From contig DALZZL010000184.1 of the NCBI GenBank assembly GCA_031987425.1, forward strand, positions 1 through 7,073: a stretch of 7,073 nt of DNA. Reading direction: 5' to 3'. The notes beneath the pieces are model-generated. The model saw only the letters and a list, made by a program, of their open reading frames with translations, was not told the origin of the DNA and made no database searches. The stretch comes from Stenotrophomonas_A sp002429615 (GTDB taxonomy: Bacteria; Pseudomonadota; Gammaproteobacteria; Xanthomonadales; Xanthomonadaceae). The position numbers and the translations under genes are program-made. How positions within the stretch are numbered: position 1 is the first letter of the stretch; each line of letters starts with the position of its first letter. Positions 1 to 7,073 of the stretch are shown one piece after another.

Positions 1-764
1 CCCCGGCGAGCGTCGAGGCCAACCCGCCGCGCATCACGCTGCAGACCACGGGCGGCCGGGTCAGCGTGGCCGGCCAGCTGGTCAGCGCGCAGGAGAAGCA
101 TCGGCTGATCGAAGCCCTGGGCGACAACTTCGGCGTGGACCGGGTCAAGGAGGAGATCAAGGTCGATCCCACCCTGGCGCCGGCGACCTGGATGGACGCG
201 CTGGTGCAGCTGCTACCCCGGCTCAAGGCAGGTGACCTGAAGCTCGGCCTGGAAGGCGAGCGCCTGCGCCTGGACAGCAGCGCGCTGCCGGAAGCGGCCC
301 GTTTCGCCCTCAGCCAGGACGTCACCCGCGCCTTCCCGGCATTCCACAGTGAAGGCCTTTGGGACCGCGCGATGGCTGCCCTGTCCACGCTCAAGCCCGG
401 CTTCGGCGCCGACGACCTGGTGCAGGCACTGAACCAGGCGACCCTGCGCTTTGCCAGTGGCTCGGCCACCCTGACCCGTGACAACGCCGAACTGCTGGCG
501 CAGGCGGCGACGGCACTGAAGGCCGCGCCGGCCGGCACGCGGGTGGAAGTCGGCGGCCACAGCGACGACAGCGGCGATGCCACCGCCAACGTCACCCTGT
601 CGCTGGCCCGCGCCGAAGCGGTGGTCGCCGCGCTGGTGGCCGAGGGCGTTCCGGCCAGCCAGCTGCTGGCCAAGGGCTATGGCGCGTCGCAGCCGATCGC
701 CGACAACGCCAGCGAGGAAGGCCGCGCGCGCAACCGACGCATGACCTTCACCGTGCTGAAGTAG
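1..764 (+). CDS. BON-like plus OmpA-type peptidoglycan-binding envelope protein (5' truncated)
   Basis: The reading frame is open from the window edge (first full codon at position 3) to TAG at 762-764, so the true start and any signal peptide lie upstream. The first part (about 1-160) reads like a BON domain: a short strand, RVSVAGQLVS, then a helix and VKEEIKVDP. The C-terminal part (about 450-750) is a clear OmpA/MotB domain. It begins LRFASGSATL and continues with GHSDDSGD, LSLARAEAV, AKGYGASQPI and ends NRRMTF. The Asp of GHSDDSGD and the Arg of LSLARA sit where OmpA-family proteins hold diaminopimelate of peptidoglycan. I infer an envelope protein, periplasmic or lipid-anchored, that tethers outer membrane to cell wall; BON domains are thought to bind membranes. 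A similar BON-OmpA order is known in mycobacterial ArfA (Rv0899). The OmpA call is secure, the BON call moderate, and the function generic. The strong terminator after it separates it from uvrA. Confidence 0.88.
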   Translation, partial: PASVEANPPRITLQTTGGRVSVAGQLVSAQEKHRLIEALGDNFGVDRVKEEIKVDPTLAPATWMDALVQLLPRLKAGDLKLGLEGERLRLDSSALPEAARFALSQDVTRAFPAFHSEGLWDRAMAALSTLKPGFGADDLVQALNQATLRFASGSATLTRDNAELLAQAATALKAAPAGTRVEVGGHSDDSGDATANVTLSLARAEAVVAALVAEGVPASQLLAKGYGASQPIADNASEEGRARNRRMTFTVLK

Positions 765-769
765 TCAGG

Positions 770-784
770 CCGGCCCCGGGCCGG
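770..784 (+). other. Small GC hairpin just after the OmpA-type gene
   Basis: CCGGCC (770-775) and GGCCGG (779-784) form a 6-bp stem with a 3-nt loop, 5 bases after the stop codon. There is no T-run behind it, so it is not a terminator on its own. It may protect the 3' end or help the stronger hairpin that follows. Confidence 0.35.
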
Positions 785-791
785 TGGACCG

Positions 792-820
792 AGGGCGCCC
801 CGAGGGGCGCCCTTTGTCTT
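792..820 (+). terminator. Rho-independent terminator between the OmpA-type gene and uvrA
   Basis: AGGGCGCCC (792-800) pairs perfectly with GGGCGCCCT (805-813) around the loop CGAG, giving a 9-bp stem. It is followed by the T-rich stretch TTGTCTTTCC. It lies 28 bp after the stop of the OmpA-type gene and about 150 bp before uvrA, so it should end the upstream transcript. The minus strand has no T-rich run after the stem, so it looks unidirectional. Confidence 0.88.
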
Positions 821-962
821 TCCGGCTTCCGCCCCCATGTCGCAGAACCTGAGACGGCGCTGGTGATACTGCCCCTGCGGCGATTTGCCCCTGCCTGCCC
901 CAGTCGATACGCTTCCCTATTGGCCCACCGGCCACCTCCCCCGCTCGAAAGCTCTCGCTCCA

Positions 963-968
963 GAGGAA
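963..968 (+). promoter_or_regulatory. Ribosome binding site of uvrA
   Basis: GAGGAA lies 3 bases before ATG at 972. It decides the start against an in-frame ATG 87 bases upstream (885), which would add 29 non-conserved residues (MPLPAPVDTL...). Known UvrA proteins begin with a short segment before the IRIRGARTHNLKN motif, as this one does from 972. Confidence 0.7.
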
Positions 969-971
969 CGA

Positions 972-3958
<2,987 letters not shown>

Positions 3959-3959
<1 letters not shown>

Positions 3960-4378
3960 TGAGCGATACCGGCAACATCCCGCACAAGATCCTCGCCCGC
4001 ATCCCGATCAGCGTGCGCTGGCGCGACATGGACAGCATGGGCCACGTCAACAACGCCAAGTACATCTCCTACCTGGAGGAGGCGCGCGTGCGCTGGATGC
4101 TGGGCGTGCCGGGCGTGTCGATGAGCGACCGCATCGCCCCGGTGGTGGCGGCGACCAACGTCAACTACCGCCGCCCGATCGTGTGGCCGAACGACATCGT
4201 GGTGGAGCTGTTCGTGGAGAGCCTCGGCAACAGCAGCGTCACCATCGGGCATCGCATCGTCGACCAGGCCGACGACAGCGTGCTGTATTCGGACGGCAAC
4301 GTGGTGGTGGTGTGGATGGACACCCAGAGCGGCAAGAGCGCGCCGCTGCCGGAAGCGATCCGGGCGGCCTCGACCTGA
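3959..4378 (+). CDS. 4HBT/YbgC-type hotdog acyl-CoA thioesterase
   Basis: This is a 139-aa single-domain hotdog protein of the 4-hydroxybenzoyl-CoA thioesterase superfamily, which hydrolyses acyl-CoA (or acyl-ACP) thioesters in the cytoplasm. The N-terminal signature VRWRDMDSMGHVNNAKYISYLEEAR is textbook (residues 19 to about 43). Asp25 aligns with the catalytic Asp17 of Pseudomonas 4HBT. Length is close to E. coli YbgC (134 aa). The ATG shares its A with the uvrA stop (TGATG), and no strong separate Shine-Dalgarno is visible beyond AAGAAGAG inside uvrA codons, so translation is probably coupled to uvrA. The substrate cannot be read from sequence; medium or short acyl-CoA is a family-level guess. 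It ends 21 bp from the stop of the convergent copper chaperone gene, with no clear terminator in the gap. Confidence 0.92.
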
Positions 4379-4399
4379 GGCCGCATCGCGCACCGCGTC

Positions 4400-4855
4400 T
4401 TACGGCGCGGCTTTGCGCACCTGCAGCGTCGCCTCGACGCTGCGCCCGTCTTCGAGCTTGAAGGTGACCGGCACGCTGGCACCCTCGACCAGCGCCTGCT
4501 TCGGCTGCATCAGCATCAGGTGCAGCCCGCCCGGCGCGAGCGTGACCTTGGCGTTCGCCGGCAGCGCCAGCTTGTCCACCTCGCGCATGCGGTTCATGCC
4601 GTCCACCTGCACCGACTCGTGCAGCGACACCTCACCGAAACCCTGGCTGCTGGCCGCGGCCACCGCGGCCGGCTGCGCGCAGTCGTTGACGAAGGTGCCG
4701 AAGCCGGCGGCCATCGGCATCGACGGCGCCGGTGGCAGGCGCACCCAGCCGTCACGGAACTGCGGCGCGCAGGTCTTCGCGGGCGCGGCGTGGACGGTCG
4801 CACTGGCAAAACCGGCGACGGCGATGAGAACGCACAGCAGGCGGGTCGTGTTCAT
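4400..4855 (-). CDS. PCu(A)C-family periplasmic copper chaperone
   Basis: The product is 151 aa. It opens with a signal peptide: a basic start (MNTTR), the hydrophobic run LLCVLIAVAGFASATV, and likely cleavage after HA near residue 23. The mature domain carries H79, M90, H112 and M114, which exactly fit the PCu(A)C copper motif H-X10-M-X21-H-X-M. The context LAPGGLHLMLM is typical of the family. These proteins bind Cu(I) in the periplasm and deliver it, in studied cases, to the CuA or CuB centre of haem-copper oxidases. Two cysteines (C29, C59) in the mature part could form a disulfide. I chose ATG at 4855. An in-frame ATG four codons upstream (MIVG) and far longer extensions lie inside the divergent gene and would spoil the signal peptide. 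No clear ribosome site precedes either ATG. No oxidase or Sco gene is in the window, so the client is unknown. Confidence 0.93.
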   Translation of the reverse strand: MNTTRLLCVLIAVAGFASATVHAAPAKTCAPQFRDGWVRLPPAPSMPMAAGFGTFVNDCAQPAAVAAASSQGFGEVSLHESVQVDGMNRMREVDKLALPANAKVTLAPGGLHLMLMQPKQALVEGASVPVTFKLEDGRSVEATLQVRKAAP

Positions 4856-4861
4856 GCCGAC

Positions 4862-4868
4862 TATCATA
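4862..4868. promoter_or_regulatory. Symmetric divergent -10-like element between the copper chaperone and isomerase genes
   Basis: TATCATA reads TATCAT on the plus strand (4862-4867) and TATGAT on the minus strand (4868-4863). Each matches TATAAT at 5 of 6 bases. The surrounding 9 bp, CTATCATAG, are a palindrome apart from the centre base. It is the only A/T-rich patch in the 36-bp gap between the two divergent starts (4855 and 4892). No good -35 box is seen for either direction; the best is ATGACG at 4893-4888 on the minus strand with a 19-bp spacer. The -10 assignment is inferred from sequence only. Confidence 0.45.
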
Positions 4869-4880
4869 GCCACAGCCGCC

Positions 4881-4885
4881 AGGAG
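4881..4885 (+). promoter_or_regulatory. Ribosome binding site of the enoyl-CoA isomerase-like gene
   Basis: AGGAG sits 6 bases before ATG 4892 and fixes that start. The frame itself stays open far upstream (to at least 4520), but that part only mirrors the opposite-strand copper chaperone gene and resembles no crotonase. Confidence 0.8.
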
Positions 4886-4891
4886 CCCGTC

Positions 4892-5668
4892 ATGAGCATC
4901 GATATCCACGACCACGCCGACATCCGCGAGATCCGCCTGGCGCGGCCGCCGGCCAATGCGCTGGATACCGCGCTGTGCCGCGAGCTGATCGGCGCGGTGA
5001 ACCAGGCGCAGGCCGACGATAAGCACGCCATCGTGCTGTCCGGCGCGCCGCATATCTTCTCCGGCGGCCTCGACGTGCCCTACCTGCTCTCGCATGGCGC
5101 GGACCGCAACAAGCTCTTCGACAGCTGGCAGGCGTTCTTCGGCGCCGCCAAGACCCTGGCCGAGACCCGCATCCCGGTGGTCGCCGCGCTGACCGGCCAC
5201 GCGCCGGCCGGTGGCTGCGTGCTGGCGCTGTGCTGCGACTACCGGATCATGGCGCGCAGCGTGGACAGCGCGCGCCCCTATGCCATTGGCCTGAACGAAG
5301 TGCAGGTCGGGCTGGCCGCGCCGGAGGGCATCCAGCGCCTGCTGCGCCGCGTGGTCGGCCCGCACCGTGCCGAGCGCCTGCTGGTGGCCGGCGAGATGGT
5401 GCCGGCCGAGCAGGCGGTGCAGATCGGCCTGGTCGACGAGCTGGTCGACGGCGACCTCGTGGTGGCGCGCGCCATCGCCTGGCTGCAGGACCTGCTGCGC
5501 CTGCCGCGCCAGCCGATGCTGCACACCCGCGACGTGGCCCGCGTCGACCTGCGCGAGGCGCTGGCGCCGGAACTGATCCAGCTCGACCGCTTCGTCGAGT
5601 CCTGGTACAGCGACGACGCCCAGGCCGCACTGCAGGCCCTCGGCGCCCGCCTGCGCAAGCCGGCCTGA
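4892..5668 (+). CDS. Crotonase-fold enzyme, probable delta3,delta2-enoyl-CoA isomerase
   Basis: This 258-aa protein belongs to the enoyl-CoA hydratase/isomerase superfamily. The oxyanion-hole segments are FSGGLD (56-61) and APAGG (104-108), followed by CDYRIMA (115-121). Hydratases use two glutamates. Here the first position, in GGC-E of hydratases, is Val110 (GGCVLAL), while the second is kept as Glu136 in GLNEV. One glutamate in the context APAGGC...CDYRI...GLNE.Q.G..AP is the pattern I recall for mitochondrial-type isomerase ECI1/DCI. That enzyme moves 3-cis or 3-trans double bonds to 2-trans so unsaturated fatty acids can enter beta-oxidation. I therefore prefer isomerase over hydratase. 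The superfamily is certain, the reaction inferred. The gene is divergent from the copper chaperone and 59 bp ahead of tesB, which has its own -10 box, but read-through is possible. Confidence 0.93.
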   Translation: MSIDIHDHADIREIRLARPPANALDTALCRELIGAVNQAQADDKHAIVLSGAPHIFSGGLDVPYLLSHGADRNKLFDSWQAFFGAAKTLAETRIPVVAALTGHAPAGGCVLALCCDYRIMARSVDSARPYAIGLNEVQVGLAAPEGIQRLLRRVVGPHRAERLLVAGEMVPAEQAVQIGLVDELVDGDLVVARAIAWLQDLLRLPRQPMLHTRDVARVDLREALAPELIQLDRFVESWYSDDAQAALQALGARLRKPA

Positions 5669-5677
5669 GCGGGGCCG

Positions 5678-5692
5678 GCGGGCGCTGCCCGC
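5678..5692 (+). other. GC hairpin between the isomerase-like gene and the tesB -10 box
   Basis: GCGGGC (5678-5683) pairs with GCCCGC (5687-5692) around GCT. It begins 9 bases after the isomerase stop and abuts the TATAAT of tesB. There is no T-run, so I do not call a terminator. In DNA it fills the spacer where a -35/-10 spacing would normally be read; in RNA it could mark the 3' end of the isomerase transcript. Confidence 0.4.
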
Positions 5693-5698
5693 TATAAT
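5693..5698 (+). promoter_or_regulatory. Consensus -10 box of tesB
   Basis: A perfect TATAAT stands in very G/C-rich DNA. A transcript would start near 5704-5706 and leave a leader of about 23 nt before the TTG at 5728. The position 17 bp upstream (5670-5675, CGGGGC) bears no resemblance to TTGACA, so the promoter may rely on the -10 or on an activator. Confidence 0.65.
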
Positions 5699-5726
5699 CG
5701 CGGCCTATCGTCCCGCAGGCCGCGAT
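5697..5726. promoter_or_regulatory. Perfect 10-bp inverted repeat over the tesB start region
   Basis: ATCGCGGCCT (5697-5706) is the exact reverse complement of AGGCCGCGAT (5717-5726), separated by 10 bases centred on 5711/5712. The left arm overlaps the end of the -10 box and the expected transcription start. The right arm holds the only Shine-Dalgarno-like bases (AGG, 5717-5719) and ends one base before the TTG start. It could be an operator, or a hairpin hiding the ribosome site on transcripts that start upstream. Confidence 0.6.
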
Positions 5727-5727
5727 C

Positions 5728-6633
5728 TTGTCCGACTCCGCCGAACCCGTCGTCTCCGAACTGATCAGCCTGCTCTCGCTGGAGCGGCTGGAGGACAACC
5801 TGTTCCGCGGCCAGAGCCGCGACATCGGCACCAAGTACGTGTTCGGCGGGCAGGTGCTGGGCCAGGCGCTGGCCGCCGCCCAGGCCACGGTCGAGAACGG
5901 CCGCCAGGCGCATTCGCTGCATGCCTACTTCCTGCGCGCCGGCAACATCGAGGCGCCGATCGTCTATGACGTCGACCGCACCCGCGACGGCGGCAGCTTT
6001 TCCGTGCGCCGGGTCACCGCGATCCAGCATGGCAAGGTGATCTTCTTCTGCGCGGCATCCTTCCAGGAACACGAGGACGGCGCCGAGCACCAGTCGCGCA
6101 TGCCCGACGTGCCGCAGCCGGAGGACATCGCGCCGACCCCGCCGCTGGCGCCCGAGGTGCTGGAGAAACTGCCGGTGAAGGTGCAGCGCTGGCTTTCGCG
6201 TGGCGGCCCGTTCGAGTTCCGACACGTGTTCCCGCGCGACGAGCTCAATCCGCCCAAGCGTCCGCCGTTCCAGCAGATGTGGCTGCGCCTGAGCGATCCG
6301 GTCGGCGACGACCAGGGCTTGCACCGCGCCCTGCTCGCCTACGCCTCGGATTTCCAGCTGCTCGGCACCTCCACCTTCCCGCACGGCATCAGCTACTACA
6401 CCCCGGGCGTGCAGATGGCCTCGCTCGACCATGCCCTGTGGTTCCACCGGCCGTTCCGTACCGACGACTGGCTGCTGTATTCGCTCGACAGCCCCACCGC
6501 GCAGGGGTCGCGCGGCCTGGCGCGCGGGCAGTTCTTCACCCGCGATGGCGTGCTGGTCGCCAGCACCTCGCAGGAAGGGCTGATCCGCGTGGTACCCGAT
6601 GGCCAACCGCACGCCGTGCCGGCGAAGGACTGA
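5728..6633 (+). CDS. tesB: Acyl-CoA thioesterase II
   Basis: This 301-aa double-hotdog enzyme hydrolyses medium and long acyl-CoA to free fatty acid and CoA in the cytoplasm. Family landmarks include LEDNLFRGQS (21-30), VFGGQVLGQAL (38-48), HAYFLRAG (65-72), YASDFQLL, WFHRPF (238-243) and STSQEG. The E. coli TesB triad D204/T228/Q278 corresponds, with a constant shift of four, to D208, S232 and Q282, so the Thr is replaced by Ser. E. coli TesB is 286 aa; the extra length is at both ends. The start must be TTG at 5728. No ATG or GTG lies in frame between the upstream stop (TAA within the TATAAT box) and the conserved N-terminus. The initiation region is weak (AGG 8 bases before), suggesting low or controlled expression. 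The downstream gene follows after 3 bp. Confidence 0.95.
   Translation: MSDSAEPVVSELISLLSLERLEDNLFRGQSRDIGTKYVFGGQVLGQALAAAQATVENGRQAHSLHAYFLRAGNIEAPIVYDVDRTRDGGSFSVRRVTAIQHGKVIFFCAASFQEHEDGAEHQSRMPDVPQPEDIAPTPPLAPEVLEKLPVKVQRWLSRGGPFEFRHVFPRDELNPPKRPPFQQMWLRLSDPVGDDQGLHRALLAYASDFQLLGTSTFPHGISYYTPGVQMASLDHALWFHRPFRTDDWLLYSLDSPTAQGSRGLARGQFFTRDGVLVASTSQEGLIRVVPDGQPHAVPAKD
6625..6629 (+). promoter_or_regulatory. Ribosome binding site of the DUF2007-like gene
   Basis: AAGGA inside the last codons of tesB lies 7 bases before ATG 6637. It supports that start and an operon with tesB. Confidence 0.7.
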
Positions 6634-6636
6634 GCC

Positions 6637-7073
6637 ATGCGCAAGATCTTCAGCAGCCAACGTGTCGAGACCGCCGAAGGCGTGGCCAAACTGCTGCGCG
6701 ATGCCGGCATCGACGTGCGCCTGAGCAACGGCCGCTCCTACCGCAGCCGCCGCAGCGGCCAGTTCAGCTATCTCGAGGAAGGCAACCCGCAGGCCCATCC
6801 CACCGTGTGGGTCGTGCATGCCGACGACCAGCCGCGCGCGCGCGAACTGCTGCGCGAGGCGCGCCTGCTCGATACCACCCGCCGCGACGTGCCGTTCGCC
6901 GAGTACGCCTTCGCCGACACCCCGGACACGAAGGCCGGCCCGCGCAACTGGGCATGGCGCATCCGCATCGGCCTGCTGGTGGTGATCGGCGCCATCGCGC
7001 TGTTCATCGGCGTGCGTTACAAGGCGTCGCACCAGGCGGCCAGCGCTCGGCCGCCGGCGCCGGTCGCGGCACC
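6637..7073 (+). CDS. DUF2007-like protein with one membrane segment (3' truncated)
   Basis: The first 145 codons are visible and the frame is still open at the window end. Residues 1 to about 80 form a small alpha/beta domain: RKIFSSQRVETAEGVAKLLRD, then AGIDVRLSNG, then TVWVVHADDQPRARELLREARLLD. That layout recalls DUF2007 ('putative signal transducing protein'): a strand, a helix that spans an lLe.aGI turn, and a closing strand ahead of a helix with rARelL. After a polar linker, residues 111-127 (IGLLVVIGAIALFIGVR) form one transmembrane helix. Basic residues before it (RNWAWRIR) suggest the N-terminal domain is cytoplasmic. A Pro/Ala-rich segment follows the helix and continues out of the window. 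I recall similar proteins annotated 'pathogenicity-like' in Xanthomonadaceae, but no function is established. It follows tesB by 3 bp with its own AAGGA site. Confidence 0.8.
   Translation, partial: MRKIFSSQRVETAEGVAKLLRDAGIDVRLSNGRSYRSRRSGQFSYLEEGNPQAHPTVWVVHADDQPRARELLREARLLDTTRRDVPFAEYAFADTPDTKAGPRNWAWRIRIGLLVVIGAIALFIGVRYKASHQAASARPPAPVAA

Noticed and set aside
865..870. GATACT as a -10 box for uvrA
   Set aside because: Only 4 of 6 bases match, with no -35-like hexamer at a proper distance. It is too weak to call, so the uvrA promoter remains unidentified.
885..971. A longer uvrA start at 885
   Set aside because: The 29 added residues are Pro-rich and unlike any UvrA N-terminus. ATG 972 has GAGGAA just before it and the family's normal start.
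4379..4420. A bidirectional terminator between the convergent thioesterase and copper chaperone genes
   Set aside because: Only short imperfect GC stems (such as CCGCG/CGCGG) and no T-run on either strand. Rho-dependent or overlapping termination is possible but not shown.
4862..5524. Extension of the copper chaperone frame upstream to 5524 (374 codons)
   Set aside because: The extra part is the mirror of the isomerase gene. The signal peptide begins at the ATG at 4855, and an internal signal peptide after 200 residues makes no sense.
5230..5697. Overlapping Arg/Ala/Pro-rich frame within the isomerase gene
   Set aside because: A shadow frame with biased composition, no ribosome site and no motif.

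Overview
This is a very G+C-rich, densely coding bacterial segment with strong third-position G/C bias. I read it as chromosomal DNA of a gammaproteobacterium, most likely the Xanthomonadaceae (Lysobacter, Luteimonas or Stenotrophomonas type). The grounds are base composition, protein style, and a terminal gene that resembles a small membrane protein annotated in that family as 'pathogenicity-like'. This placement comes from recognition, not a search. I see no mobile element, phage gene, tRNA, rRNA or CRISPR array. Composition is even across the window, so nothing suggests recent transfer.

Layout, left to right. (1) Positions 1-764: the 3' part of a plus-strand gene for an envelope protein with a BON-like domain followed by an OmpA-type peptidoglycan-binding domain. 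It is closed by a strong intrinsic terminator at 792-820. (2) Positions 972-4378: an intact uvrA (nucleotide excision repair ATPase, 995 aa, with an unusual Lys/Ala-rich tail). It overlaps by one base (TGATG) with a small 4HBT/YbgC-type hotdog thioesterase. (3) Positions 4400-4855, minus strand: a secreted PCu(A)C-type copper chaperone with a perfect H-X10-M-X21-H-X-M copper motif, convergent with the thioesterase. (4) Positions 4892-5668, plus: a crotonase-fold enzyme that looks like a delta3,delta2-enoyl-CoA isomerase. It is divergent from the chaperone across a 36-bp gap holding a symmetric -10-like element. (5) Positions 5728-6633, plus: acyl-CoA thioesterase II (tesB), with its own TATAAT box, a perfect 10-bp inverted repeat between that box and the gene, and a TTG start. 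(6) Positions 6637-7073, plus, cut by the window end: a DUF2007-like protein with one membrane segment, 3 bp after tesB and probably in its operon.

The metabolic theme is acyl-CoA handling: two unrelated hotdog thioesterases and an enoyl-CoA isomerase lie within about 2.7 kb, next to DNA repair and periplasmic copper delivery. No intergenic stretch exceeds about 210 bases. I found no convincing undescribed multi-gene system. The points most worth checking are the inverted repeat at the tesB promoter, the symmetric divergent promoter with a possibly leaderless copper chaperone mRNA, and the histone-H1-like tail on UvrA.
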